A stretch of DNA of 64,000 bases from Cephalotus follicularis. Taxonomy: Eukaryota > Streptophyta > Magnoliopsida > Oxalidales > Cephalotaceae. Positions 10,374 to 21,436 of this stretch are shown in pieces (the first letter of the stretch is position 1; each line of letters begins with the position of its first letter). A program made the position numbers and the translations under genes. Below the pieces are notes generated by a model that saw only the letters and a list, made by a program, of their open reading frames with translations, was not told the DNA's origin and did no database searches. Location of the stretch: positions 500,809 through 564,808 of the forward strand of contig BDDD01000424.1 in NCBI GenBank assembly GCA_001972305.1, in the 5' to 3' direction.

Positions 10374-11262
10374 GTTATTTATGAAACAAATCAATAACGA
10401 AACAACATAAATACGAATCAAAATAGATACGAATCAAAACAGAACAGTTACGAAACAAAACAGAACAGTTACGAATCATAACAGATCAGTTATGAATCAT
10501 AACAGAACGAAACAAAACTGTATCCGAAACAAAGCAGTTTACCAAAATGAAACAGTTTCCTAAACAAAAAAATATCATGCTCAATACAGTATCTGAAACA
10601 AACACGATGCGATACAAACATCTTATGAAACGAAACACTCTACGAAACAGAATAGAACAATTTATGGAACAAAAGAAAGCAGTTTCTGAACAGTACGAAA
10701 CAAACAGCTTACGGAACGAAACAAAACATTAAACGATAATTTGAAAGTAGTAAGATTTCAAAGTTAACACAAAACAGAAATCTTAAGCAATAAATCAGTT
10801 TAATCATTCTTTGAAATCACATATGAACTTTCATAAAAATCAAATCCATAACTTTCAAAACGTATGACAAACCTTTCAAAACATAAGTTCCATATTGAGC
10901 CACATAACATATCACATAACACAAATTTGGCAAGGGAGTAGCTAATTCCACATGCCCACTAGAATTGAAGTGTACGACACTACACAGTCAATTCTCACAT
11001 AACACATATCCGATCACACCTCGGATCACATATCTGATCGCACCTCAGATCACATAAACTAGAATCGATTCATACGCCTCTATCATACATAGCGGATCCA
11101 CAAATCCACCTCATGGGATTTGTTCATACACTCAGAGACGCCGTAGTCTAATCACACCGCTACGGAAGTGTCACGTCCCCGTGCCAGGCCTACGACGTGC
11201 CTATGGATACGCCCCATAGGTGGGTACAATACTCAGTATTTATTTCAAAAATATTGATTTTG
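10374..11262 (-). repeat. second minus-strand copy of the same LTR family
   Basis: 10735-11262 is a clear inverted copy of about 13465-13990 (the GTACGACACTACAC, CGGATCCACAAATCC and CCATAGGTGGG blocks all match). It also overlaps in content with 9820-10030, so two separate minus-strand LTR copies lie side by side. Its left part is expanded into the A-rich array at 10380-10735. Confidence 0.7.
10380..10735. repeat. A-rich minisatellite, GAAACAAAACAGAACAGTTA type
   Basis: Irregular repeats of GAAACAAAACAG, GAACAGTTACGAA and TACGAATCA phrases, with a spacing of about 20-30 bases. The single-copy form of this phrase is seen on the other strand in the LTR at 13995-14040, so the array is an expansion within the LTR. 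An open frame across it (10547-10732) is an artefact of composition. Confidence 0.7.
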
Positions 11263-11426
11263 GGAAATCCTAAGGGTATGGTTTTTAATGGTTATCCATA
11301 CTGTTTTTACATATGGTTTGAGGTTTTCGCTGATACGATATGCTATGTTCCGTTGGGATAATCTGTTTGCTTCAGGTTAGTAGTTGTTTAGATTTCGGGA
11401 TGAAATCTTTTTAAGGGGGGTGGAAA
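11263..11426 (+). other. gypsy 3' end with polypurine tract
   Basis: The string TTCGGGATGAAATC, then AAGGGGGGTGGAAA at 11413-11426, is the usual end of a chromovirus element: the end of the pol region followed by the polypurine tract that primes plus-strand DNA. It touches the LTR start TGTAATATCCCG at 11427. No domain can be read in the 130 bases before it. Confidence 0.75.
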
Positions 11427-11640
11427 TGTAATATCCCGTTTTTCCGTATAAAATTTTTAGGCTTTTCGATCTGTTTTGTATGGGCCGTTATCGAGCGAAT
11501 AGGCGATCGATCGAATGGGCCGAAAAGCATAAGTGTTGTCTTAATAACTTCCGTATCGAATAGTGGTTGATTGAGATAGAATATGAATGGTCATTGTGAA
11601 TGGATAGTGTATGGATGGCTAGTGTATCGTTATCGATCGG

Positions 11641-11820
11641 ATAGTATTGTTAAGGACCGTTATTGTACAGATCGTGATCGTAAGGACCATTGTTAAACAG
11701 ATAGTGATCGTGTGACCCGTTATAGAGCGGACAGTGATCGAATGGACCGTTACTGATCAGACAGTGATCGAATGGGTCGTTATTGAACGATTAGTGATCG
11801 GATGGACTGTTATTGGATGA
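11641..11820 (+). repeat. 30-bp tandem repeat, about 6 units
   Basis: The core GGACCGTTATTG recurs at 11654, 11684, 11714, 11744, 11774 and 11804, an exact 30-base period. Each unit also holds GTGATCG. Unit sequences differ by a few bases. It lies in the first tenth of the LTR. Confidence 0.85.
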
Positions 11821-12761
11821 ATGGGCATTGCATGGATGATCAAAATAGTTTGTGAATGAACCGATGTGACAGTTAACTACTTCTATATGCTGGTATGTGA
11901 CAGTATATGTATTTAGTCAACCCCTCGACTTCAACTACATATGGTGGAGTTACTGATGAAAGGTTGTATTATGGCTTATATGGATATGATATGGCATTGT
12001 TCACATCTTTTTATGCTATATATGCATCTCACATGATCGATATTACATATATCTGCTACACCTCTGCACACATTCACTGCTTATGATAATGGATATGGAT
12101 TTGTTTATATGATTTGTAAAGAGTGCATTTTGTTCATAAACTAAATTGTATAGATTTATGAGACTTGTTATGTATAAGAGGTAACTAAAGAGATATGTTT
12201 ATTCAGTTATCGACCTGTCGACATGTGGCAGTGCTTATGAGATGTGTGTTGATGTATTGGATATGCATGAGTTCATATTTGAGAGATTGAAATGATGATT
12301 CAGATTTAAATTGTGGTTTACTGAGGGCGGAGCCCATTTATAATTTATTGTTCCTCATTCGGGAGTGTGGATATAAATTGTGTTTTCTTTACAGGGGGCA
12401 TATGTCCGATAAACGAATACTACATGCCCAATTTTTGGGAGATTATAAGAGTTAGAATGTACTCAATTGATTATTTCTTTGACATGATTATCTTTTGGAA
12501 TTGGATGAATTGGACAAATTGGACTTACCTTAGTGGATTCGAAATTATGTTTAGATGAGACTTCTATGAATTGGACTTAATAAACCTATCATTATGTTAT
12601 ATGGTCATGATTAGTGTACAGTGACCCATGAGTTGAGGTCTGATTTTATTTCAAGTCTTTATGAGAATGATTTTATTTCTGTTAGATATTTGCAACAACC
12701 GATGAGCGGTCTAGAGAAGTCTCGATGCATGTTCTTGAGGTTGTTTTGGTGATCGCATGAG

Positions 12762-13260
12762 GTACGGATAACTCTTTCTTTGATACCCTCCTACTGGTTT
12801 GTTAATGAATAAATTTTAGGTTTATCTTTCGTTATTGTACGGATTCTCTTTGCTTTGGATTTCTCTGTTGGTTTTGTTTAAATGAATTTGGTTTTATGAT
12901 TAATGTACGGATTATTCTTTCGTTCTTGGATAATCCGTTCGATTTTAATTGAATAAAGTCGGTTATGTTTTTGTACGGATGTTTCGTTCCTTGATATCTC
13001 CTACGGTATTGTTGGGATAAATTCGGTTTTGTTTTAGTAAATGAAGTACGGATGTCCTTCTTTCTTTGATAACCTTCTGATTTTATTTGAGATAATTTCA
13101 GATTCTGTATTTGGTATGGATTCCCTTTCTTGGTTATCATCGATTGGTTTTTGATTGAATAAAACCCGTTTTATTGCCTAATGGATATGTACGGATTTTC
13201 TGTTCCTTGCCTATCTGATATTCGAACTGAAAACTGTTTTGCTAAGCATCTTCGTTTATG
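12762..13260 (+). repeat. 68-75-bp tandem repeat, 7 units
   Basis: GTACGGAT or a near variant starts units at 12762, 12837, 12905, 12973, 13046, 13114 and 13189. Each unit goes on with a TTCTTTC/TTGGATA block and a TTGATTGAATAAA-like block. The related LTR at 61028-64000 has only one such unit (near 62190), so the array grew in this lineage. Confidence 0.8.
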
Positions 13261-14351
13261 AAATCAATGATGTTTTATGATTTTGATACGTTTCGAATTT
13301 AAAGTTGGTTTGACATTTTAAATGATTCCGACTTTATACATATGATATGAAATGATACGATATGTTATGAAATGTATGTTACGATACCGTTGTGAGCGGT
13401 TTTCTGAATATGTTATGTGAAAACATATTTTATGTGATTTTAGATTGATTTTGATAAATCAATATTTTGAAATAAATACTGAGTATTGTGCCCACCTATG
13501 GGGCGTACCATAGGCACGTCGTGGGCCTGGCACCGGGAAGTGACAATTCCGTAGCGGTGTGATTAGACTACGGCGTCTCTGAGTGGATGAACAAATCCCA
13601 TGAGGTGGATTTGTGGATCCGCTATGTATGATAGAAGCGTATGAATCGATTCTAGTTTATGTGATCTGAGGTGTGATCAGATATGTGATCCGAGGTGTGA
13701 TCAGATATGTGATATGTGAGAATTGATATGTGTAGTGCCGTACACTTCAATTCTAGTGGGCATGTGGAATTAGCTACTCCCTTGCCAAATTTATGTTATG
13801 TGATATGATATGTGGCTCAGTATGAAACTTATGTTTTGAAAAGTTTGTCATACGTTTTGAAAGTTAAGGATTTGATTTTTATGAAAGTTCATATGTGATT
13901 TCAAAGAATGTTTAAACTGATAGATTGCTTAAGATTTCTGTTTTTAGTTAACTTTTGAAATCTTACTGCTTTCAAATTATCGTTTATCGTTTACTGCTTT
14001 GTTTTGTTCCGTAATCTATTTGTTTCGTACTGTCCAGTTTTGTGTGACACACCGATCCCGAATCGGGAGTGATCCCAGTTCCGAACCACGTTTCTGGCTG
14101 TTTTTGGCTAATAAAGTAAACTTATGATTTAATAAGTAATGTTATGTTTGATATGACCCTGTGATGACTCCCGCCGTCCGGGGGTGTTACACTCCAACTT
14201 TAATCTTAGGACATTCAATTATTAATACATGAAATGAACTCATAGCCATAGATAGAGAATATACACTTTTATTGAATATTAAGGATACGTTTACAATTTA
14301 CATAAACAGTTTACTTAAAATGGAAATTGCTTGCAAGACTTATCCCTAACA

Positions 14352-15011
14352 ATCTCCTATTAAGACTGAAGCCAATTGCCATTGTGTCTTACACCTAAGC
14401 CTATCATATGACTCTCAAATACAACTCGTGGCAAAGATTTAGTAAGAGGGTCTACTATATTATCTTCCCCTGATACACGCTCCATATTTATATCCCTCTC
14501 TCTACGTTTCTCATATTAGGTGGAAGCGCTGCAAAATATGTTTTGATCTGGCATGTGACCTTGGTTCCTTAGCCTGTGCAATGGCTCCATTGTTGTCATA
14601 GTATATAGATATTGGGTCCTCAATGGTAGGAACAAAACCAAGATCAGAGATGAACTTCTTCATCCAAACACCCTTTTTAGTAGCTTCAGACGCTGCTATG
14701 TATTCAGCCTCTGTGACTGAATCTGCAGTGCTTTATTGCTTAGAACTTTTCCAGTTCACTGCTCCACCAATTAAAAAGAATACAAACCCTGAGGTTGACT
14801 TTGAATCATCTATATCTGTTCGAAAATTAGAATTAGTAAAATCATCAATATTCAAAACTTGTTCTCCATATACTAGGAACAAATCCTTAGTCCCATTAAG
14901 GTATTTTAGGATGTCCTTGACAGCTTTTCAGTGACCCTTACCTGGATCTAATTGATATCTACTTGTAACACTTACAACATAGGTGATATCAGGCTTAGTG
15001 CACAGCATAAC
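14352..15011 (-). pseudogene. copia RNase H region (minus)
   Basis: On the minus strand the reading gives the copia RNase H tail: a TDSD(F)-type block, then AEYIAASEAT around 14700, and YYDNNGAIAQAKEPR around 14600. RNase H degrades the RNA strand during reverse transcription. The upstream LCTKPDITY block near 15000 continues across the solo LTR as SIMHAM at 16885, so one region was split by that insertion. Fossil. Confidence 0.8.
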
Positions 15012-15175
15012 TGTTTAGCATAAAAATATGTTGTTTTTAAGGATTTATTTATTATGTTTTTATGCTTTGATCATATTACTTGGGTTGTGTTTTATTGATT
15101 TGCAGGTAAAAGAGCAAAATAGTCAAAGTGCATAAAAATTGAAGAGTTTCTACAGAATTTGCAACAATTGGATCA

Positions 15176-16020
15176 AAGCGTCGACGCTTATATGTAAAGC
15201 GATGACGGTATTTTTTTAATAGCATCGGCGCTTAGCGCAATTGATACTTTTGGTCTGCTGCTCTACCATTCTGTTGTTCCGCTCTTCATGGTCTGCTCTG
15301 CTAGACTGGATTTTCACAAGTCTGCTCCACTACCCATATTGCTAGTCTGCAAGGTGGTGCTTTGCATTGAACTCCATACCAAGTTTTCTTGGCTAGTCTG
15401 GTCTGGTGATCTGCCTTCGCTATGCTTTGCTCAAAACGCTTAGTCTACTCTGGTATGCTTGGCAACTCAGCTCTTCATGGTTTGCTGGGCAAGCTTGCAT
15501 TTCAGGTCTAGTCTGCTAGTCTGGCCTTCAAGCACATTCAAGTGTGCCTCAGCTCAGAAGTCTTGTTTTTACATGTTAAGCGTCAACGCTTTACATGATA
15601 GCATCGACGCTTAACATTGCTTTGCTGAATTTTCAAGTTGACAAGTAAAGTGCACCTCAGCTCGCATTTATATTATTAAAGCGTCAACGCCACCTTTAGT
15701 CGTCAAAGCCAAAAGTTGCTCAATTCAGATAGAAGGTGTAATCGTTAACGTGCAATCAGAAGGTGTCAACGCCAAGTACATTTTCGTCAACTCCATCCTC
15801 AAATCGTCAACACCAAAAGTTGCACAATTCAAACAGAGGCCGTAATTGTTAATGTGCAACAAAAAAGATGTCAACGCCATGCGTAAGCGTTGACGCCTTG
15901 CTCGATACCGTCGACGCTTAACACTACAAACTGAAAATTTCAGTTGACACGAGGCGTACCTCAGCCTGACTTTACACTCTTAAAGCATCAAAGCATTGCT
16001 ACTACACATCGACGCCTACG
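15176..16020. repeat. GCGTCGACGC palindrome cluster (solo Athila LTR)
   Basis: A full AAAGCGTCGACGCTT lies at 15175-15190. Variants such as GCGTCAACGC, GCATCGACGC, GCGTTGACGC and CCGTCGACGC follow at about 15225, 15590-15610, 15680, 15885-15915 and 16005. Most variants are C-to-T or G-to-A changes at CpG. Confidence 0.85.
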
Positions 16021-16134
16021 ACATATCAGGCGATACAATATGGCAATTTTTAGAGTTTTATTCAGATTATAATTATTCCATTAAGTAGATTAATTAGGTT
16101 AAACTTTCTTTCTATTTTTATGCATGATTGCAAG

Positions 16135-16143
16135 TATAAAAGG
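16135..16143 (+). promoter_or_regulatory. TATA box of Athila-type solo LTR
   Basis: TATAAAAGG in a spot that matches TATAAAAAG at 49820-49828 in the other Athila LTR. It is followed about 150 bases later by AATAAA, as expected for the U3-R order. Confidence 0.7.
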
Positions 16144-16288
16144 AAAAGAGAGAGGCCAAAAATAGTGTGCCGACTCTTACATCCGCCCCCTTCCTTCAGT
16201 TTTTGTTATTTAGTTTCAATGTTTTCTAGCTAAACTCTCAAGGTTTGAGGGTTAGAACAAAGCCATTATATGTACTGAATACTCCATT

Positions 16289-16294
16289 AATAAA
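16289..16294 (+). terminator. poly(A) signal of Athila-type LTR
   Basis: AATAAA within CCATTAATAAAATCC, which is conserved at 49991-49996 in the Athila 5' LTR. Confidence 0.5.
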
Positions 16295-16399
16295 ATCCTT
16301 GAACTTTTGATTTGTTCTTCAATTTTCTGACATCAAACACACTTTGTATGTCTGATTAAAATCCATATACACTTTATCTGTGAAGAAGAAAGTTGTCGA

Positions 16400-16590
16400 A
16401 TGAATGGTGTTTGCACGAAATCAATGGAAGTCTACTTATACGGTTTGTCACGCCGAACACACTCCGTATAGACATAGCATGTCTATTCATACGGTTTGTC
16501 AATCAACTCACACTCTGTATCGACCTAGCATGACTACTCATACGATTTGTCATCGCAGTAACACTCCGTATTGACCTAGTAGTTGTTGGT
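16400..16590 (+). repeat. 51-bp tandem repeat in Athila LTR
   Basis: ATACGGTTTGTCA or a close variant begins at 16438, 16489 and 16540 (51-base steps), each followed by CACACTCCGTAT and GACCTAGCATGA-like blocks. The same set is at about 50130-50285 in the 5' LTR, so the repeat belongs to the family and is not new in this copy. Confidence 0.8.
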
Positions 16591-16884
16591 TACCAAGGTT
16601 TGAGCAATCAAGTAAGTGAGTTCTTAATATAATCTATGGTGAGATTCTATACCCTAAAACCGATTTTATCTTACATATCTTATTCAGTTTTATTTCCTGT
16701 TTTGTTAATTAAATAATATTTGCATGCTTTAATTTCTTCATAGTTATAATAAACCTCAATTTTGCATACTTCGCCTAGGTTAAATAGATTAGAACTGATT
16801 TAACTTGTTTCCTAGTGTTTGACCCGTTACTGCACAACCGTGCATTTGCGGTATAAATTTAATTATTTTTAAAATTTGTGAACA

Positions 16885-17800
16885 ATAGCATGCATGATGC
16901 TTCCTATTGCTGAGACATAACGAATGTGCATCATCATCTGCTTCTCTTCGGGTATCTTAGGAGACATCTGCTTAGAGAGAGAGAGATTCCATGACAGAGT
17001 GGTATGTAACCCCTCTTGGAATTCTCCATGATAAACCATTTCGGCACTTTGTCAATGTATAAAGACTGGGACAATCCAAGCATCCTATTCTATCTATCCC
17101 TATAGATTTTTATCCCCAAAACATAGGAAGCTTCTCCCAAGACTTTCATAGAGAAAACTGTGGATAACAATGCCTTTACGTCCGAGAGCACATATATATC
17201 ATTCCCAATGAACAATATGTCATCGATGTACAAGACTACAAAAGTCACTTAGCTCCCACTTGTCTTCTTGTATACACAAGATTTATCCTGATTCTTTATG
17301 AAATCAAATTCTTTGATTGCTTCATCGAATTGAATGTTCCATCTCCTCGATGCTTGCTTTAGTCCATAAATGGACCTTTGCAGCTTGCACACTTTGTGGT
17401 CTTCACCACTGGATATGAAACCCTCAGGCTAGGTCATGTATATGTCTTCATCAATGTTTCCATTTAGGAAAGCACTCTTGACATCCATCTGTCATATCTC
17501 ATAGTCATAGTATGCAGCAATGGCAAGCATAATCCTTATGGATTTACGCATGGCTACGGGAGAGAACATTTCCTCATAGTCTATTCTCTCCCTTTGATTG
17601 TAGCCTTTGGCTACTAGCCTAGATCTGAAGGTCTTCACCTTCCCATCATCTCTGATCTTTCTTTTGAAAATCCACTTGCACCATAAGGGTTTCACCTCTT
17701 CAAGTGCATCTGTTAATTTCCAAACTTGATTGCAGTACATGGATTCTATTTCAGAGTTCATGGCAATAAGCCATTTTTCAGGGTCCTTATCTGATATAAC
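16885..17800 (-). pseudogene. copia reverse transcriptase region (minus)
   Basis: The minus-strand reading has CKWIFKRKIRDDGKVKTFRS near 17640-17690, then FSPVAMRKSIRIMLAIAAYY near 17520-17570, and a YIDD-type catalytic block near 17215-17240. These mark a plant copia RT, which copies the element RNA into DNA. The order with integrase upstream of RT confirms copia over gypsy. Fossil copy. Confidence 0.85.
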
Positions 17801-17989
17801 CTCTTGCTAGCTTAATGGATCATCATCCACGAGATTTACCTCTTGACTGCCCTCAATGTGGAAGTTACCATAGTATCTGTCAGGCACCCAAGACACTTGG
17901 CCTGACCTACGAGGAGGTTCTTGTGTAATTATGAGTTGGACTATTTGGGGTTTAGCAACTTGACTTGGTCTAGGTAGATCCTCAATTTA

Positions 17990-18720
17990 TGCTGCTTGAG
18001 ATTTCTCATCAAGCTCTACTTTTGTCCCACTACGTTCTTCCAACAGGAATTCCTTCTCAAGGAAAGCAGCATGTCTTGACATGAAAACATTTTCCTCGGA
18101 AGGATAGTAGAAATAATACCCTCTAGTTTCTTTAGGGTATCCCACAAATTTACATTGTATGGATCTAGGATGAAATTTGTCTGTAACTGTCTACTTAACA
18201 TAAGCATAATAGTCCCAAATCTTCAAGAAACTAAAGCAGGGTTTCTTGCCTATCCATATCTCATATGGAGTTTTGGGTGCAAATTTAGTTGGTACCAGGT
18301 TCAGGGTATAGACTGCAGTCTGTAGAGCAAATCCCCAGAAAGATAGTAGAAGATCAGTATGACTCATCATACTGCGTACCGTGTCTAACAAGGTACGGTT
18401 CCTCCTTTTAGATACACCGTTATGTTGTGGTGTGCCTGGAGGTGTCCACTATGAGACAATCCCATTATCTCTAAGATAATCTAAAAATTCTGTGGAAAGT
18501 TATTCTCCACCACGATCTGATCGTAGAATTTTTAGAATTTTATCAGTCTATTTCTATACTTCTAACCTGTAGTTTTTGAACTTTTCAAAGGCTTCGGATT
18601 TTTGCCTCATCATGTATAGATAACGATACCACGTATGATCTTCAGTAAAGGTTATGAAGTAGAGATAGCCTCCTATTACTGGAACTGTCATAGGACCACA
18701 GACAAGTGAGACCCCATGTA
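17990..18720 (-). pseudogene. copia integrase region (minus)
   Basis: Minus-strand reading: SFWGFALQTAVYTLNLVPTK and TPYEIWIGKKP, which belong to the C-terminal half of copia integrases, with the catalytic core side running up to about 18720. The protein would insert element cDNA into the genome. Right of about 18720 the homology fades, and at 18821 the segment shared with the plus-strand copia begins. Fossil copy. Confidence 0.8.
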
Positions 18721-18820
18721 ACATTTAGGAGGATGGCTATCTATGATTGCATTTCCACTCTCATAGTATCATTCCATGCGTACATGACATTCATACCATT
18801 GTTATTAAACCTTAGTAATT

Positions 18821-19175
18821 ATGGCATAGAATATACTAACAAAAATCTTATGACATTGGGCCTAAGGCCCAATCCTTTTATAATCTTACAATGGGTTAAC
18901 CTATGATAGAATTCTATGTGAATTACATTTGGGCATAAGGCCCAATCATTCTTTTTCTTCCTTGAAGTTTCCAAAACTTTTATGTGTACTACTTTGATCC
19001 TAAGGCCCAATCGTTTTATAAATCTTAAATCGGCCACTTAACTAATAAAACGTTATTGTGTATAACATTTGGGCTTAAGACCCAATCTTCATTTCCTCAT
19101 GTTGGCCGAAATACCCATCTATTTAAGGCTCAAATCATTTTTTTTAAGCAAATTTGGCCCACTTCATGAAGGCCA
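18821..19175 (+). repeat. segment B, left copy
   Basis: These 355 bases just before the copia 5' LTR recur at 28793-29146 with only about three substitutions and one length change in a T run. Four TTGGGCCTAAGGCCCAA-like palindromes lie in it at about 18856, 18929, 18996 and 19069. No coding content. It may be flanking DNA of the copia element or an LTR part that was duplicated. Confidence 0.85.
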
Positions 19176-21419
19176 TGTTAGATTAGGGGTGTCCCTACAT
19201 GCCACATGGTGTGGTGCTTGTATTTATACACTCTTGATTTATATAGTTTTGTATTCCATTTATGTTCTATGTGTAAATTTATTTATATTGGCATGATTAT
19301 ATGGCTTATCCCAACCTACAAAAATGAACAGAATAATTAATTTTAATTAATTGTATGCCATTTATAGCCCTGTCACATCAAATGGTTGAATCTCTTGCTA
19401 TGGAGACCATGAGAATGAGATCCTTATTCCCTGTGACTAAACTGTTCGAAGTTATAGGTTCACTTTCTTTAGGCCATTGTTGAACCATGATAAAGACTTG
19501 CCATATTATGCTTGCTCCCAGGGAAGGAGGATGAATCTTCTCATGGACCATTCGGTATTATCCTAAAGCCAATGTGGGGTGCATTGTATGATGCTAAACT
19601 GACCCACCAATAGGATCCCTATTTGTATAGTCGATACACGTGTTAATAGGGATTCCTATGGTCTCGGTAGTGTATAGTCTATGGTGACTAGTAGGTCTAC
19701 GTCTGCGTTGTCTCCTTTGACCTTAGCGGCTAGCATGCATTGTGTGGTGACTGCTTGACTTTGATTTTTGCCTCCCCCAGCACTGGGTCTTGTGGAAGCT
19801 GCATTGAGATGTATGAGCGAGTGCGCAACAAGGGATCGTCACACACAGGCTGAGGGTGACCAGCTCTATTTATCTATGTACGTTCCAGACTTAAAATCCT
19901 GTACAGGTTATAGACGGATCGGAGACGGGGTAGTTTCCATGGGAGGTATGTCATAGGCTTAGTGCGATTATAGATATTTAGTATCACGGCTAAATCTAGG
20001 GGTGACATTCATCCGAACCCTAGACCGTTGATCGAAGCTAAGTATGATGTGGGAAACATGACACATATGTCGATGACTAGATAAAGCTATTGGCTATTCA
20101 GTCCCTAATTGATAGAAGTGGTAATACACGGATCCGGGGGTGACTGGAGATCACACCGGGTCTATTTTAATAGTTGGTGACTATTAGAATAGTCGTACCA
20201 GACAAACGGGATGATCAGGGAATTTATCATCATACTGGAGATCGACAGGCTTTCGGGTCCTGCCTGACTTTGAACTGGTTGACGTGTAGAGAAACATGTC
20301 ATTTAGTAAAAGGATCAAGGAGATGTTACTTTACTTGTGAATATTTTATTTGCTGGATTCGGGTCCATGCAATACCACGATAAAATATTCCAAGCGAAGG
20401 GTTGATATGAATTTACATTAAGTGCTTTGGGAACTTATCGTATAAAGAGAGCTTTGGGCTAACTTTGGGCCTTGGATTAATTCCCTTGTCTTGGACGAAT
20501 TTTTGGACCAAAGAGTGGACCATATTAGCTTGTCATTTGGGCTCAATATTGTCAAATGTTGGGAGGCCCAAATGATACCCAAATTAAGTAGCCTTCCATA
20601 TTGACTTTGTCAATTCATTTCTTCATTCTTGTAACACAAGGAATTGCACATGTTAGGGGAGTATGTGGCCGACCATGTGGAATGCAAGAATAGAGGAAAT
20701 AAAAACATGTGAGGAATTTACATGGTGGAGAATTGATGAGTCATGGTTGCATTAATTACTAGAGGACAAAACCAATAAGTAAGGCTTAACTTACTTAACA
20801 AGTTTTGGTTTTACTATTTAATAAGATGACTCACGGCCATTTGCAATCTCTCTTGAAATCTCTCCCTCTCACATAATTTCTCTCTCTCCCATCTCTCTCT
20901 CTAGTGGCCGTGCTTCTCCTTTTCCAAGGAGTGAAGGCGCCATTTGTCTCCAAAAAGGAGAGTTACATATCAACCAAACCTTTTACACTTCCTTAGTTAT
21001 TTTAGGTGGAGATTTCTTTGTGTATTACATTGGATCTTTATGTAGATTGATTTAGTCTAGGTTAAGCACAAAACCTCTCCATCTTCTCCTCCTTGACGTG
21101 GTAAAAGGAAGATCTTGGAGCTTTTGGTTTTGGATTAAACAGTAGAGGGAGCTTGACTTGAAAGAAGGGGTTCTTCACTTTGGTAATATTTTCTCTCCTT
21201 CTTTTCTATTTATGATTTCAAGTTTTATGATGCTTGGTGATGGTTTTGATTGTTTGCTTAATTAGTGATCTTGGACATTACTTGGGACTCTTTTATAATA
21301 GGTTTTAGGATTTTCCCATTGCTTGGGAATTATTTATTCGGTTGGAATTAAAGTTAATCACCCAAATGTCAAAAATTCAAATTGAGTGCTTCCGCTGCCC
21401 TAAGAGCCATAGGTTCCCA
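19176..21419 (+). repeat. copia 5' LTR (2244 bp)
   Basis: It starts TGTTAGATTAGGGGTGTCCC and ends near GGTTCCCA at 21419, just before the primer site. It matches 29147-35094 once the inserted LTR there is left out. Its last part has the block CTTCCGCTGCC, often seen at the 3' end of plant copia LTRs. Confidence 0.9.
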
Positions 21420-21424
21420 AAAAG

Positions 21425-21436
21425 TGGTATCAAAGC
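21425..21436 (+). promoter_or_regulatory. copia primer-binding site
   Basis: TGGTATCAAAGC, one base away from the standard TGGTATCAGAGC complementary to initiator tRNA-Met, five bases after the LTR end. Confidence 0.85.

Larger units (their letters stand above)
11427..14191 (+). repeat. gypsy 3' LTR (2765 bp) with tandem arrays
   Basis: The LTR starts TGTAATATCCCG right after a polypurine tract and ends GGGGGTGTTACA at 14191, so it is the 3' LTR of a chromovirus-like element whose body is lost or lies to the left. It holds a 30-bp tandem array (11641-11820) and a 68-75-bp array (12762-13260), both on the U3 side. The region from about 13200 on matches 61028-62200 and 9437-11262. To its right it cuts into the LTR of a minus-strand copia element at 14192, so it is younger than that element. 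Confidence 0.8.
15012..16884 (+). repeat. solo LTR, Athila-type (1873 bp)
   Basis: It starts TGTTTAGCATAAAAATATG and ends GAACA, and matches the Athila LTRs at 48807-50739 and 60123-61027. It is flanked by ATAAC (15007-15011) and ATAGC (16885-16889), a 5-bp target duplication with one mismatch, within copia RNase H coding sequence. No internal sequence is left, so it arose by LTR-LTR recombination. It carries many AAGCGTCGACGCTT-type palindromes (15176-16020), a TATA box, a poly(A) signal and a 51-bp tandem repeat. Confidence 0.9.
14192..18820 (-). mobile_element. Ty1/copia fossil, minus strand
   Basis: On the minus strand this is the 3' two-thirds of a copia element: integrase, RT and RNase H, then a GAGATTGTTAGGG junction (polypurine tract/LTR start at 14351) and a 160-base LTR remnant cut at 14192 by the gypsy 3' LTR. 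A solo Athila-type LTR (15012-16884) sits in it. Gag and protease are not seen. The lineage resembles that of the plus-strand copia at 19176-35094, but the sequence is clearly diverged from it. It is broken in several places and is older than both insertions. Confidence 0.8.

Noticed and set aside
14623-14934. 103-codon plus frame
   Set aside because: It is the antisense shadow of copia RNase H on the minus strand.
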